Origin: CAZIFG01 sp964539135
GTDB taxonomy: Bacteria > Margulisbacteria > Marinamargulisbacteria > GCA-2716485 > CAZIFG01
NCBI GenBank assembly: GCA_964539135.1
Contig: CAZIFG010000014.1
Span: 1-47,902 of the forward strand
Direction: 5' to 3'
DNA: 47,902 nucleotides
Of this stretch, positions 1-7,905 are shown in pieces; position 1 is the first letter of the stretch, and each line of letters opens with the position of its first letter. The notes under the pieces are model-generated. The model made no database searches. It worked only from the letters and a program-made list of their open reading frames with translations, and had not been told where the DNA came from. The position numbers and the translations under genes are program-made.

Positions 1-15
1 CTTTTACTTCCTATT

Positions 16-432
16 TTATACTTTTCGCTGGCTTAATTTTAGGGGATTCTTACCATGTAGGGGAATTAAGGCATTAAAATCTTCTAGATTATTTAGTGTA
101 CACTGTACATTCGCAATATTTTTGTGTTCTAGGAAATCGGTAAATGCGACAATTAATTCTAAAAGAGAGGGATTATGTTCGCAACGCATGTTTAAGTGGA
201 CAAAAAATAACGGTAATTCAATACAGGGCTTTTCTTCTACTTTTATCATTTCGCTTACGCTTATATATTTGTCATGCAGTGGTTTTTTTTTAATAACGCC
301 TTGAAGTGCTTGGAGCTGTTTTTCAGAAAACGAACATAGGGTAAGATACCCCTCTTTTTTTGCCCACGTTAAAATAGGATCATCTACAGATGAGGCTGTT
401 TCGTAGCTCGATATTATTTTTTTGATAATCAT
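16..432 (-). CDS. Uncharacterised 138-aa protein
   Basis: I do not recognise this protein. It reads as a complete soluble 138-residue product with no signal peptide or membrane segment; the C-terminus is basic (KLSQRKV). It starts at an ATG preceded by an AT-rich stretch with no clear Shine-Dalgarno sequence. A possible -10 box (TATAAT) lies about 39 bases upstream. It is divergent from aroB, with an AT-rich 163-base spacer between them. Amino-acid composition is normal for a globular protein, and no overlapping ORF is a better candidate. Real coding is likely but function is unknown. Confidence 0.6.
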   Translation of the reverse strand: MIIKKIISSYETASSVDDPILTWAKKEGYLTLCSFSEKQLQALQGVIKKKPLHDKYISVSEMIKVEEKPCIELPLFFVHLNMRCEHNPSLLELIVAFTDFLEHKNIANVQCTLNNLEDFNALIPLHGKNPLKLSQRKV

Positions 433-578
433 TGTATACTTCGCTATTATTTTTTTATCTAGAGGCTATCGATTATAGCATTATTTTATTTTTTTGTATG
501 TTTATTTTTATTTTATTGTATTTTATATTTAAATTCTCTTCATTTATCTTGACTAGGCTCCTCTCTTTTTATTTTTTG

Positions 579-587
579 TGATATACT
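579..587 (+). promoter_or_regulatory. Extended -10 promoter of aroB, start-codon proximal
   Basis: TGA followed by TATACT (582-587) is an extended -10 element. The first good ATG of aroB is at 596, only 8 bases later, so transcription would begin about 2 bases before the start codon. No Shine-Dalgarno sequence fits in that space. No good -35 sits at 16-18 bases; a TTGACT at 549-554 is too far (27 bases). Confidence 0.55.
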
Positions 588-595
588 CCCCTATT

Positions 596-1711
596 ATGAT
601 TGAACATGCTATTTCTACTGTTCACGTTTCACGATCAGAAGCTTATGACATCGTGTTGGGTTATCAGAATTTATCCCAATTTCCAGCCTATTTAAAATCC
701 TGTATTAAAGGGAAACGGATTGTAATTGTCACGCATCCCTCTCTTTTGCTGTATGCAACGCCTTTGAAAGAGGTTCTCTTATCTGTCGGGTATTCTGTTT
801 TTATTTTAGAAGTGCCTGAAGGTGAAGGCAGCAAACAGCTTTCTCAGGTGGACTTATTACTTACGTCTTTATTGAGGCTTAAATTGGATAGACATGATAG
901 TTTGATTGCCTTAGGCGGTGGTGTGATTGGGGATTTAACCGGATTTGTGGCCTCACTTTATTTAAGAGGTATTGCGGTGATTCAAATGCCAACAACCGTT
1001 TTAAGCCAAGTTGATTCCTCTATTGGCGGGAAAACAGGCGTGAATCATGCCTTGGGCAAAAATTTAATTGGCTCTTTTTATCAACCTCGTTTGGTTTGGA
1101 TTGATTTACATTATTTGGAGACACTTTCTTTGCGTGAGCGACGTTCGGGTTTGGCCGAAGTGGTGAAATATGGCATCATTCGAGACCCTGATCTTTTTGT
1201 GCTTATTGAATCGCATTCTGATGTATTAATGACCGATTCTATCTCAGTACAATTGCCTCTTTGGACAGAGATTATTACCCGATCCTGTGTTGCTAAATCC
1301 GAGATTGTGACTGAGGATGAAAAAGAGTCAGGCATTAGAGCCCATTTGAATTTTGGGCACACTATTGGCCATGGGGTTGAAGCGGCCTATGATTATGGCA
1401 CTTTTTTACATGGCGAAGCCGTAGCGGTTGGGATGATATCTGCTCTTTATATGGCGGTTGAGCTTAAAATGGTAGCCAAAGATTTGTATGATCGTGTGCT
1501 TCGTGTATTGGGGGCTTTGGGCTTTCCGCTGCATGTTTCCGGTCTGTCTGTGGCGGATATTTTTACGCCGATGTCGTTGGATAAAAAAATTAAAGATAAT
1601 AAATTGTGTTTTGTATTGCCGACGGCGTTGGGAACGGTTATCCTTCGAAACGATATTTCAAGCGAGTTGGTTCAAGCTGCGATTCATCATATTTTAAAGG
1701 AGACACGTTAA
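596..1711 (+). CDS. aroB: 3-dehydroquinate synthase
   Basis: AroB converts DAHP to 3-dehydroquinate in the second step of the shikimate pathway in the cytoplasm, using NAD and a divalent metal. The protein is 371 aa, the usual family length. The NAD-binding GGGVIGDLTGFVAS and MPTTVLSQVDSSIGGKTGVN blocks are present, followed by the metal-site region with NFGHTIGHGVEA and HGEAVAVGM. I chose the ATG at 596 over an upstream in-frame GTG at 578, because homologous sequence begins here and the intervening bases form an extended -10 box. aroQ follows after 2 bases, so the two consecutive shikimate enzymes are co-transcribed. Confidence 0.95.
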   Translation: MIEHAISTVHVSRSEAYDIVLGYQNLSQFPAYLKSCIKGKRIVIVTHPSLLLYATPLKEVLLSVGYSVFILEVPEGEGSKQLSQVDLLLTSLLRLKLDRHDSLIALGGGVIGDLTGFVASLYLRGIAVIQMPTTVLSQVDSSIGGKTGVNHALGKNLIGSFYQPRLVWIDLHYLETLSLRERRSGLAEVVKYGIIRDPDLFVLIESHSDVLMTDSISVQLPLWTEIITRSCVAKSEIVTEDEKESGIRAHLNFGHTIGHGVEAAYDYGTFLHGEAVAVGMISALYMAVELKMVAKDLYDRVLRVLGALGFPLHVSGLSVADIFTPMSLDKKIKDNKLCFVLPTALGTVILRNDISSELVQAAIHHILKETR

Positions 1712-1713
1712 CG

Positions 1714-2145
1714 ATGGCAATTTTAATTATTCATGGCCCTAATTTGAATATGTTGGGGCAGCGGGAGCCGGATGTTTATGGGGCTCAAACTTTAGAAGAT
1801 CTTAATCAAGCTATTACGGATTATGCGGCAAGTTTAAATCTTGAGGTGGCTTTTTTTCAATCCAATCATGAAGGAGAATTAATCGAGGCCATTCAACAGG
1901 CGCCGCAACAGTATCAGGGGCTGGTGATCAATCCGGCTGCGTTTACACATTCGAGTATTGCTCTTTTAGATGCTTTGTGCTCTATTTCTATTCCTAAGAT
2001 TGAAGTGCATTTGTCTAATGTGTATGCACGGGAATCGTTTCGACATCATTCTTATACAGCGGCGGCCTGTATGGGCCAAATTTGTGGCTTTGGACACTAT
2101 AGTTACTTTTTGGCGTTGCAGGCCATGGTGTATAAAACGCGTTAA
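1714..2145 (+). CDS. aroQ: Type II 3-dehydroquinate dehydratase
   Basis: AroQ dehydrates 3-dehydroquinate to 3-dehydroshikimate, the step after AroB. At 143 aa it has the normal length of the small dodecameric type II enzyme. Family signatures are the N-terminal IHGPNLNMLGQREPDVYG, the middle FFQSNHEGELIE, and the C-terminal HLSNVYARESFRHHSYT with its catalytic histidine and arginine region. The start is the ATG at 1714 with AAGGAG about 10 bases upstream; an upstream in-frame ATG lies inside aroB and is rejected. It lies 2 bases after the aroB stop and 6 bases before the DUF89 gene, forming a three-gene operon. Confidence 0.96.
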   Translation: MAILIIHGPNLNMLGQREPDVYGAQTLEDLNQAITDYAASLNLEVAFFQSNHEGELIEAIQQAPQQYQGLVINPAAFTHSSIALLDALCSISIPKIEVHLSNVYARESFRHHSYTAAACMGQICGFGHYSYFLALQAMVYKTR

Positions 2146-2151
2146 TTCACG

Positions 2152-3384
2152 ATGATTCCGGCTCCCATTCGAGAGGGTATTCAAGCGGCATTTCACGATT
2201 TGGAGGTGCGTATTGAATCGCGCCGTTTAAACAAAACAGACTTGCGGTGGTGCTTGAAGGGAGAGTCTGCAACTCGTTTTTTTCCGGATTATTTGATTTT
2301 GAATCAATTTGGCCGCACTGATTTTGAATCTCGCTTGAATCGTATGGTTTCTTTTTTTTCTTTTCGACTGTGGCAAGAGGTTTGCTGGAAACGGGTATGC
2401 GCTAAAATGAAGGGAGCCTATTATGAGGATTTTTTGAGTTTGACTCCTGCCTCTAAAGCTGAACTTCGGCGCATTAATGCCTTTGTTTTTAAGGCTTTAT
2501 TGGCATTTCCCTCTATTCGATATGGTTGTTTTATGGATGTTTTCCGTTTTTTAGGTGCGGTGTCTCGGTGTGTGCATCAGCATTACTGTGGGCATCCAGA
2601 TCCTTTTTTAGACCTGAAACAGGGCCAAAATACTCTCTGCTTGAATATTTTGTCTGATATCCAATCGGAGCTTAACGCACATCCTGATACCTTTAATCTT
2701 TTGGCTGTTTTAGCGCTTCGAACCAATTGGATTGATAATTATGATCAAGATATCAGCGCTTTTTTTCATGGGTTTAGAGAAGAATTGAATACTTTTTTCG
2801 ATGAAGGACCTCCCCTTTCTATTTGGCGTCAGTCGGGGTGGTTTCAAGATCAAAAGAGTTACAAAGCCTTGTCGAAAGGTCCTATGCATCTTTTATATCA
2901 TTTGGATAATTCAGGTGAAGTGGTATTTGATTTGGCTTGGATTTCTTATCTTATTGGGATGGGCCATCGTGTTTCTGTGGTGGCTAAATCGGTTCCTTTT
3001 TTAAATGACGTCACTTTGGATGAGGTGAGCTTTCTTTTAGAATCGCCTTGCTTTCAGTCTTTAAAAATCGCTCAGAGACAAGGGACTTTTAAGATTGTGG
3101 ATGCCAATGCGCATGTTGCAGGTTTGGATTTGGAAGTGGCCTCGAATGCGTATAAGGAAGCTTATAAAGCGGCAGATCTTTTAATTTTAAAAGGGCAAGG
3201 TCATTTTCAGTCTTTACCTATGAGGGGGCGTTTTTTAGGTAAGATTGCCCCATATTGTTATAAAAAGCCTATGATTTATGCGTTTGGACTCAAATCAGAT
3301 TTGGTGATTTTGTGTTTTAGGCAATGTTGGGATCCCTCACGTATTCCTAAGATTGGGACCCCTATGATGGTACTTGCGTCTTGA
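2152..3384 (+). CDS. DUF89/ARMT1-like damage-control phosphatase
   Basis: This 410-aa protein belongs by motif to the DUF89 metal-dependent phosphatase family, whose members hydrolyse damaged or unwanted sugar and cofactor phosphates. The signature appears as HLDNSGEVVFDLAW, with D252-N253 as the expected metal-binding pair. It is followed by AKSVPFLNDVTLDE and, near the C-terminus, ADLLILKGQGHFQSL; this order is typical of the family. The N-terminal half (1-230) is helical and less recognisable. It is the third gene of the aroB-aroQ operon, 6 bases after aroQ, which might hint at clearing a side product of that pathway. That link is inference only. No signal peptide. Confidence 0.75.
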   Translation: MIPAPIREGIQAAFHDLEVRIESRRLNKTDLRWCLKGESATRFFPDYLILNQFGRTDFESRLNRMVSFFSFRLWQEVCWKRVCAKMKGAYYEDFLSLTPASKAELRRINAFVFKALLAFPSIRYGCFMDVFRFLGAVSRCVHQHYCGHPDPFLDLKQGQNTLCLNILSDIQSELNAHPDTFNLLAVLALRTNWIDNYDQDISAFFHGFREELNTFFDEGPPLSIWRQSGWFQDQKSYKALSKGPMHLLYHLDNSGEVVFDLAWISYLIGMGHRVSVVAKSVPFLNDVTLDEVSFLLESPCFQSLKIAQRQGTFKIVDANAHVAGLDLEVASNAYKEAYKAADLLILKGQGHFQSLPMRGRFLGKIAPYCYKKPMIYAFGLKSDLVILCFRQCWDPSRIPKIGTPMMVLAS

Positions 3385-3387
3385 CGC

Positions 3388-3549
3388 TTAATTTAAAGAA
3401 AAATCGTATTGAATAGTCATGTCACCAAAGGCCATCATGTAAGACAGTTTTTTGGTTTTAGATGTTTCTTTGTTTACAAAATCATTGAGATTCAGGCTTT
3501 TTGCCTTATTCAATGGATTTTCAGATGGTTGTAAATTAATATTTTCCAT
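3388..3549 (-). CDS. Small orphan protein (53 aa)
   Basis: A short hydrophilic protein beginning MENINLQPSENPLNK and ending in QYDFSLN. I chose the internal ATG at 3549 because a purine-rich Shine-Dalgarno-like AGGGGGGA lies about 6 bases upstream; the frame stays open upstream to 3609. It is tail-to-tail with the DUF89 gene with only 3 bases between stops. No domain is recognised and there is no membrane segment. It could be a spurious ORF; the plausible ribosome-binding site and its filling of an otherwise empty 280-base gap favour a real gene. Confidence 0.4.
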   Translation of the reverse strand: MENINLQPSENPLNKAKSLNLNDFVNKETSKTKKLSYMMAFGDMTIQYDFSLN

Positions 3550-3630
3550 TGAGGTCCCCCCTAAGTGACTTGCAGGGTTAATACCCCACTTTGGGATTCT
3601 TTTAAACATCGACTATTATTGTTATGTTTC

Positions 3631-3658
3631 TTGCATCTCTTTTTATTTTTGATATACT
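3631..3658 (+). promoter_or_regulatory. Promoter with start-codon-proximal -10
   Basis: TTGCAT (3631-3636), a 16-base spacer, then TGA-TATACT with the -10 at 3653-3658. The ATG at 3665 comes 6 bases later, so the predicted first transcribed base is the A of the start codon. No Shine-Dalgarno sequence is possible. Confidence 0.65.
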
Positions 3659-3664
3659 CCCTTT

Positions 3665-4684
3665 ATGAGCGATAAATTCCGCATTGATTTAAGACACTTT
3701 ATGTCCTTAACCGATTCTGTCGGTATTATTTCAAAAGCCAAATATAATATTGCAGATCGAAAATCGGGATATCTTACAACCGATCAATCTTTGGCCTTTT
3801 TATTATCTTGTCGCTATTACAGCGTAACGCATGATGTTTCGATTTTGGATTATATGGATTGTTTTTTGGCATTTCTTTATGATGCGTTTGATGATGTTCA
3901 AGGTGCTTTTAGACTTGAAATGACTTACGACCGAGTTTGGATAGAGGGATCTTATGTGTCTTTTCAACAACATGCCCAAATTTTATGGGCCTTAGGTGTT
4001 GGGATTGCGTTATGTCGAGAACCCTCTCGGTTGTTGTGTAAAAGCATGTTTGATCATACGATCTCTCAATTGATGCATTGTTATGATCCCGAAGCCTGTT
4101 CTTTTTTGATTTTAGGAATTGCTGCTTTTTCTACTCCAGATACTTTGGCTCCGGATTTACGAGAGTCTCTTCAACAGTGGATTCTTCCTGTTCAAGCAGA
4201 TTTAGGGGCCTCGACCTCTGTTTTAAATGTTTGGGCTTTGGCTATTGGGGGGCACCTTCTTTCTAATCCGACCTTGATTACAACGGCTTTAAATCATTTT
4301 AAATGGATCATTGAATCTCAGTTGGGATCTGATGAGTTTTTTGAATTCCCCTATCAAGACTCCCCTATCCAGGCGGGTTTTATGGTTTCTGCTTGTGTGG
4401 ATATGTATCGATTGACGCAAGATCTTTTTTGGAAAAAAATGGCGGAAAAAGCCTATCAATGGTTTTTAGGATCAAATCGGTACAAAACACCCTTTTTTGA
4501 TGTTCGAACAGGAGGCTGCATTACGTCTGTTTCAGAAGGTCTTTTGATTTTAGATCAGCATGCAACTCAAACCTTATCTTGGTTGATTGCGCTTTGTGAT
4601 TTACAATCCCTTCTTGTTAAACAAGATGGCTTTTTTGCCTTTCCGCATATTACCAGCTATTTATCAGCTGTTTCTGAGGCTTGA
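3665..4684 (+). CDS. Probable six-hairpin (alpha/alpha toroid) protein
   Basis: A 339-aa soluble protein rich in helix pairs. Its C-terminal part (about 265-325) has WFLGSNRYKTPFFDVRTGGC followed by a serine/glycine stretch and TQTLSWLIAL. This resembles the end of the six-hairpin glycosidase-like domain found alone or fused to GT1 glycosyltransferases (usual form: N-x-P-L-Y-D-x-x-T-G-G-C ... E-S-T-L-S). Here the usual Glu-Ser-Thr is Thr-Gln-Thr, so an acidic residue commonly conserved there is missing. A role in carbohydrate metabolism is inferred from fold resemblance only. It has its own promoter, apparently leaderless, and is convergent with the Cache-domain gene. Confidence 0.55.
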   Translation: MSDKFRIDLRHFMSLTDSVGIISKAKYNIADRKSGYLTTDQSLAFLLSCRYYSVTHDVSILDYMDCFLAFLYDAFDDVQGAFRLEMTYDRVWIEGSYVSFQQHAQILWALGVGIALCREPSRLLCKSMFDHTISQLMHCYDPEACSFLILGIAAFSTPDTLAPDLRESLQQWILPVQADLGASTSVLNVWALAIGGHLLSNPTLITTALNHFKWIIESQLGSDEFFEFPYQDSPIQAGFMVSACVDMYRLTQDLFWKKMAEKAYQWFLGSNRYKTPFFDVRTGGCITSVSEGLLILDQHATQTLSWLIALCDLQSLLVKQDGFFAFPHITSYLSAVSEA

Positions 4685-4723
4685 TTTAGGCTCTCGCTTC
4701 TTAACTTAATTGATATCAACCCT

Positions 4724-5803
4724 TTATTTCTTGCTGTGTTTGTCGATGTACTCGCATCGATAGGCAATCCCAACGTAGGCAATGAGTGTTAAAATTAAAA
4801 TGGCAATTATTTTTTTGATGGGCAGGATAATTTTTAAACCACCTTCCGTTGGCGAAATAATGAGTATTTTCCAGTTTTTACTGAAGCTATTTGGAAATTG
4901 AACCAAGGTACTCACCCATAATTCTTTATCAGGAACTTCTACTTTTGATTTTTTGACTTTAATATGTGCTATAAAGGCTTTTTTAATTAAGTTATCTTCG
5001 GATAATTCCATGACATGTTTGGATCGCGTCTCTTCTTTTGCATCTAGAATTTGTTTTGAGGCTACAATTTGATTTTTATCGTTTAAAATAATGATATGAC
5101 TTTTTGGGTCAATGCGAATGTCTTGTAGTGTGGAGTTGAGTTGTTCCATTGAAATATCGGCCCCAATGACACCTTGTAAGACGTTGTTTTGAATAATGGG
5201 ATTGGAAATGGTGATGCCTAATTTTTTTTCAGTGAAAAAGATATAGACATCTGTCCAATACGGTAAGCTTGTTGCTCTGATGGCTTCTGTATACCAGGGT
5301 CTTGTTCTGGGGTCAAAGGTGGCGTTTTCAATGATTTCTTTTTTGATTTCGCGTCCGGATTCGTCTCTTATAATAATGGTTTCTGTTTTGCGATTGCCAT
5401 TCACTCGAACCATTTTTTCTTCAATTTTATTGTCTGAAATGCGTTTACTCATCATAAAATTACCATTTTTGTCCCCAATGTATACGGCATTGAGGTAGGG
5501 ATTTGGAATGAGAGAGGACAGTAGATATTGTTGTAGTTTTTCAGATTCTGAAATGGAAATAATGTGATCTGAAATTAAGGCACTGCCCTTTTCGACAGAA
5601 TATTTTGTGGGTAAAATAAATAAATTGGTTTTTTGGATGAGTGTTTGAGCAACTTGATAATTATAACGAAATAAAATTTCTTCTTTGTTTTTTAAATGGT
5701 ATCCCTTTAATAGGGCTAAAATGATTACTACGGCCAGGCAGGATACTGAAATGACTGGAATGAGAATTTTGCTTTTATATCCAAAATATGGTGATATTGA
5801 CAT
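4724..5803 (-). CDS. Membrane protein with a double Cache sensor domain and no output domain
   Basis: The 359-aa protein has an N-terminal membrane helix (about 12-31), a periplasmic region of about 300 residues, and a second membrane helix (about 330-350), then only a short basic tail (CEYIDKHSKK). The periplasmic part is a dCache_1-type ligand-binding domain: FDPRTRPWYTEAI, PYWTDVYIF, and LQGVIGADISMEQL are the family hallmarks. Such domains normally continue into HAMP plus a methyl-accepting, kinase, GGDEF or cyclase module; none is present and only 39 bases separate its stop from the convergent neighbour. The start ATG has AAAGGAG upstream. The protein may signal through a partner, or be a truncated receptor. 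Confidence 0.8.
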   Translation of the reverse strand: MSISPYFGYKSKILIPVISVSCLAVVIILALLKGYHLKNKEEILFRYNYQVAQTLIQKTNLFILPTKYSVEKGSALISDHIISISESEKLQQYLLSSLIPNPYLNAVYIGDKNGNFMMSKRISDNKIEEKMVRVNGNRKTETIIIRDESGREIKKEIIENATFDPRTRPWYTEAIRATSLPYWTDVYIFFTEKKLGITISNPIIQNNVLQGVIGADISMEQLNSTLQDIRIDPKSHIIILNDKNQIVASKQILDAKEETRSKHVMELSEDNLIKKAFIAHIKVKKSKVEVPDKELWVSTLVQFPNSFSKNWKILIISPTEGGLKIILPIKKIIAILILTLIAYVGIAYRCEYIDKHSKK

Positions 5804-5880
5804 GGCAGCTCCTTTTATCTCCCCTTCTGGTATGATATCATTTTTAATCGTATTTGTCCTCTTAGATTAAGGAGTTTTTT

Positions 5881-6279
5881 ATGTCTCGTAACGCTCAATT
5901 TTTTATTTTTTTTATTGGATTTGGCATTTTACTTTTAAGTTCACTTTTATTTTTTTTGTATGATGAAAAACATATTAGCTATTCGCCTTTAAAAGATGTC
6001 AATTGGGAGGCGCTTAAATCCGATCCTGAAATGCTACATCGGGGCGAATTTCAGTTTAAAGTGAGATGTTCTTCCTGTCATGCTTTTGATGCCAAAGGGT
6101 CTTTGAATGCCCCAGATTTAACAGATTCAGAGTGGCTTTATTCTAAGGGAGACTATGAAGGTGTGTCTTATATTATTCAAAATGGAACACCTTCTGGGCT
6201 CATGAAAGGCTGGGGTCGTGAGCTCCATCCGGATGATATTGTCGCGATTACGGTTTATGTTAAATCTTTAGGACGCTAG
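5881..6279 (+). CDS. Membrane-anchored c-type cytochrome, CcoP-like heme domain
   Basis: A 132-aa monoheme cytochrome c held in the inner membrane by one N-terminal helix (about 7-27), heme domain facing the periplasm. The heme attachment motif is C63-S-S-C66-H67, and M108 in SGLMKGWG is the likely sixth ligand. The pattern APDLTDSEWLY ... GTPSGLMKGWG ... LHPDDIVAITVYVKSL resembles the C-terminal heme domain of cbb3 oxidase subunit III, but no other oxidase subunit is nearby. It may pass electrons to a terminal oxidase encoded elsewhere. AAGGAG precedes the ATG. Its 3' end overlaps the convergent gene by 12 bases. Confidence 0.85.
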   Translation: MSRNAQFFIFFIGFGILLLSSLLFFLYDEKHISYSPLKDVNWEALKSDPEMLHRGEFQFKVRCSSCHAFDAKGSLNAPDLTDSEWLYSKGDYEGVSYIIQNGTPSGLMKGWGRELHPDDIVAITVYVKSLGR

Positions 6280-6783
6280 ATCGCGTTTTAAATGGAAAAA
6301 ACCTGCAAATCCTGCAAGATCTGAGCCGCCTCCCAATCCAAAATGATCAAAAATTTCTTCATAATTTAGGTGGGCTTCCCAGTCTTCTAGGGCGTCTTTG
6401 TCGTCTGAAAAAATGAAATTTTCGGCATAGTTGAATTGCTTATTTTCAGGGGACAGTGTGGGATGTTGGAACCCCCAAAAGAATTTGGGATGATTGAGTT
6501 TATAATCGTCCAATACTTCTTCATCGCAATAGATGACTTGTCCATGGTTGGCAAACACCATGTGCATGGCATTTTGGGCCTGTTTATCGGCGTGAGTTTT
6601 ATAAATTTTGACAACAACAAAGGGATTTTCTTTGTCAAATGGACCTTTGACGGTTAAGGTATCCAGTTGTTCCTGTGTTAAGTATCGGATGTAGTTTGTA
6701 TCCATTTCATTTAAAATATCGTACAGTGTGGCCATACTGTAGTGTCTCGGTTTTAATTTAATGGGAAATTCGGGGGCAGTCAT
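6268..6783 (-). CDS. Uncharacterised protein, last gene of the dap operon
   Basis: A 171-aa acidic soluble protein that I do not recognise. The ATG at 6783 comes one base after the dapD stop (TAAAATG arrangement), which decides this start over an ATG 27 bases upstream inside dapD and indicates translational coupling. The C-terminus is glycine-rich (FGLGGGSDLAGFAGFF). There are no cysteine clusters, signal peptide or membrane segments. Position at the end of the polyamine/DAP operon suggests a metabolic accessory role, without further evidence. The tail overlaps the convergent cytochrome c gene by 12 bases. Confidence 0.7.
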   Translation of the reverse strand: MTAPEFPIKLKPRHYSMATLYDILNEMDTNYIRYLTQEQLDTLTVKGPFDKENPFVVVKIYKTHADKQAQNAMHMVFANHGQVIYCDEEVLDDYKLNHPKFFWGFQHPTLSPENKQFNYAENFIFSDDKDALEDWEAHLNYEEIFDHFGLGGGSDLAGFAGFFHLKRDLAS

Positions 6784-6784
6784 T

Positions 6785-7873
6785 TTAGTTGTGTTGATGT
6801 AAGGATTCATTCAATTTAATGAGTTTTGTATTGGGCCTACATAAGACTTTTCCAGATCTAGAATCTTGTATGAATAAGAGGTACTCTCTTCCGGATAAGT
6901 CTCTTGCGTTTACTTCATTTTCGCCTTCTTTCACGACGGTGTTGTCCAGTGCGATGGGTTGTTTTTTATCATTATAAAGGGCTATTTTCATGCCTGCGTA
7001 GACATAAAGTCCGGCGGCTATGGTGCAGCCTTTTCCTAAGGAAATACCTGTGCCAGAATTGGCGCCTAGTAAACAGTATTCCCCTATAGCAATTACATGT
7101 TCATTTCCGCCGGATAAGGTGCCCATAATTGAAGCCCCTCCCCCAATGTCTGTATTTTTACCGACGACGACACCCGCAGAGATTCGCCCTTCTACCATGG
7201 TGTTTCCTTCTGTTCCGGCATTAAAATTGACATATCCTGCTGGCATAATGGTGGTGCCTTCTCCTAAATAGGCTCCGAGGCGTACCTGACTGCCTGAGGC
7301 GATGCGTACCCCAGAGGGGATGTGATAGTGGATGAGATATGGAAATTTATCTACATGTGTAATTTGAAGCGGTGTGTCTGTAAACAGTGCTTTTAAGCGT
7401 TCTGTATCTACATCTTCTAGCTTCATGGGGCCTTTATTGGTCCAGGCTAAATTATGTAGGGTTTTAAATAGACCGTTTAAATTTAAGCTATGGGGTTTTG
7501 CTTTGCGTTGGGACATGAGTTGTAATTTAAAAAAGGCTGCTTCTACAGTTGAAATATCGGCGTCGGTGTCTAAGATAAACACGCCCATATCGATATGGCT
7601 ATAATGATCTTTTTGAGCGCGGTCTAACACGGATTTCGCCCATGGGTGTAATTTTTTTAATGCGCTGTGACTGGAATCCAGTATGACTTGGGGATCTAAG
7701 GGGTAAAATCCGGTTGCGTTGCTTTGAATGAGTGTTTGTAAGGCCTTGTACAATTCGCCTGTGAGGGGTGTATTAATTTCAGGATAAAGGACGTCTAAGG
7801 TTGTCTCTTCTTTGGAGCGTCTGATGCCAATTCCAAATGCCTGGTGGGGGGTGTTTGCTTGTGTTTTTATCAT
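6785..7873 (-). CDS. dapD: Tetrahydrodipicolinate N-succinyltransferase
   Basis: DapD succinylates tetrahydrodipicolinate using succinyl-CoA in the succinylase branch of lysine and meso-DAP synthesis. The protein is 362 aa, matching the long (about 340-aa) DapD form rather than the about 270-aa E. coli form. The hexapeptide left-handed beta-helix is visible from about 185 to 300, with GAYLGEGTTIMPAGYVNFNA, VEGRISAGVVVGKNTDIGGG, SGGNEHVIAIGEYCLLGANS and GTGISLGKGCTIAAGLYV. AGAGGATG precedes the ATG. It lies between dapE (32-base gap) and the unknown last gene. Confidence 0.92.
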   Translation of the reverse strand: MIKTQANTPHQAFGIGIRRSKEETTLDVLYPEINTPLTGELYKALQTLIQSNATGFYPLDPQVILDSSHSALKKLHPWAKSVLDRAQKDHYSHIDMGVFILDTDADISTVEAAFFKLQLMSQRKAKPHSLNLNGLFKTLHNLAWTNKGPMKLEDVDTERLKALFTDTPLQITHVDKFPYLIHYHIPSGVRIASGSQVRLGAYLGEGTTIMPAGYVNFNAGTEGNTMVEGRISAGVVVGKNTDIGGGASIMGTLSGGNEHVIAIGEYCLLGANSGTGISLGKGCTIAAGLYVYAGMKIALYNDKKQPIALDNTVVKEGENEVNARDLSGREYLLFIQDSRSGKVLCRPNTKLIKLNESLHQHN

Positions 7874-7905
7874 GGTGTGAGCATCCTCTTTTTTAGGGCC
7901 CTTTT

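Noticed and set aside
549..554. TTGACT as a -35 box for aroB
   Set aside because: It is 27 bases from the -10, too far for sigma70.
1111..1362. Open frames antisense to aroB and other genes
   Set aside because: They mirror codon structure of confidently identified genes and lack ribosome sites or recognisable domains.
3376..3387. GCGTC/GACGC hairpin at the DUF89 gene stop as a terminator
   Set aside because: The loop would be only 2 bases and no T run follows.
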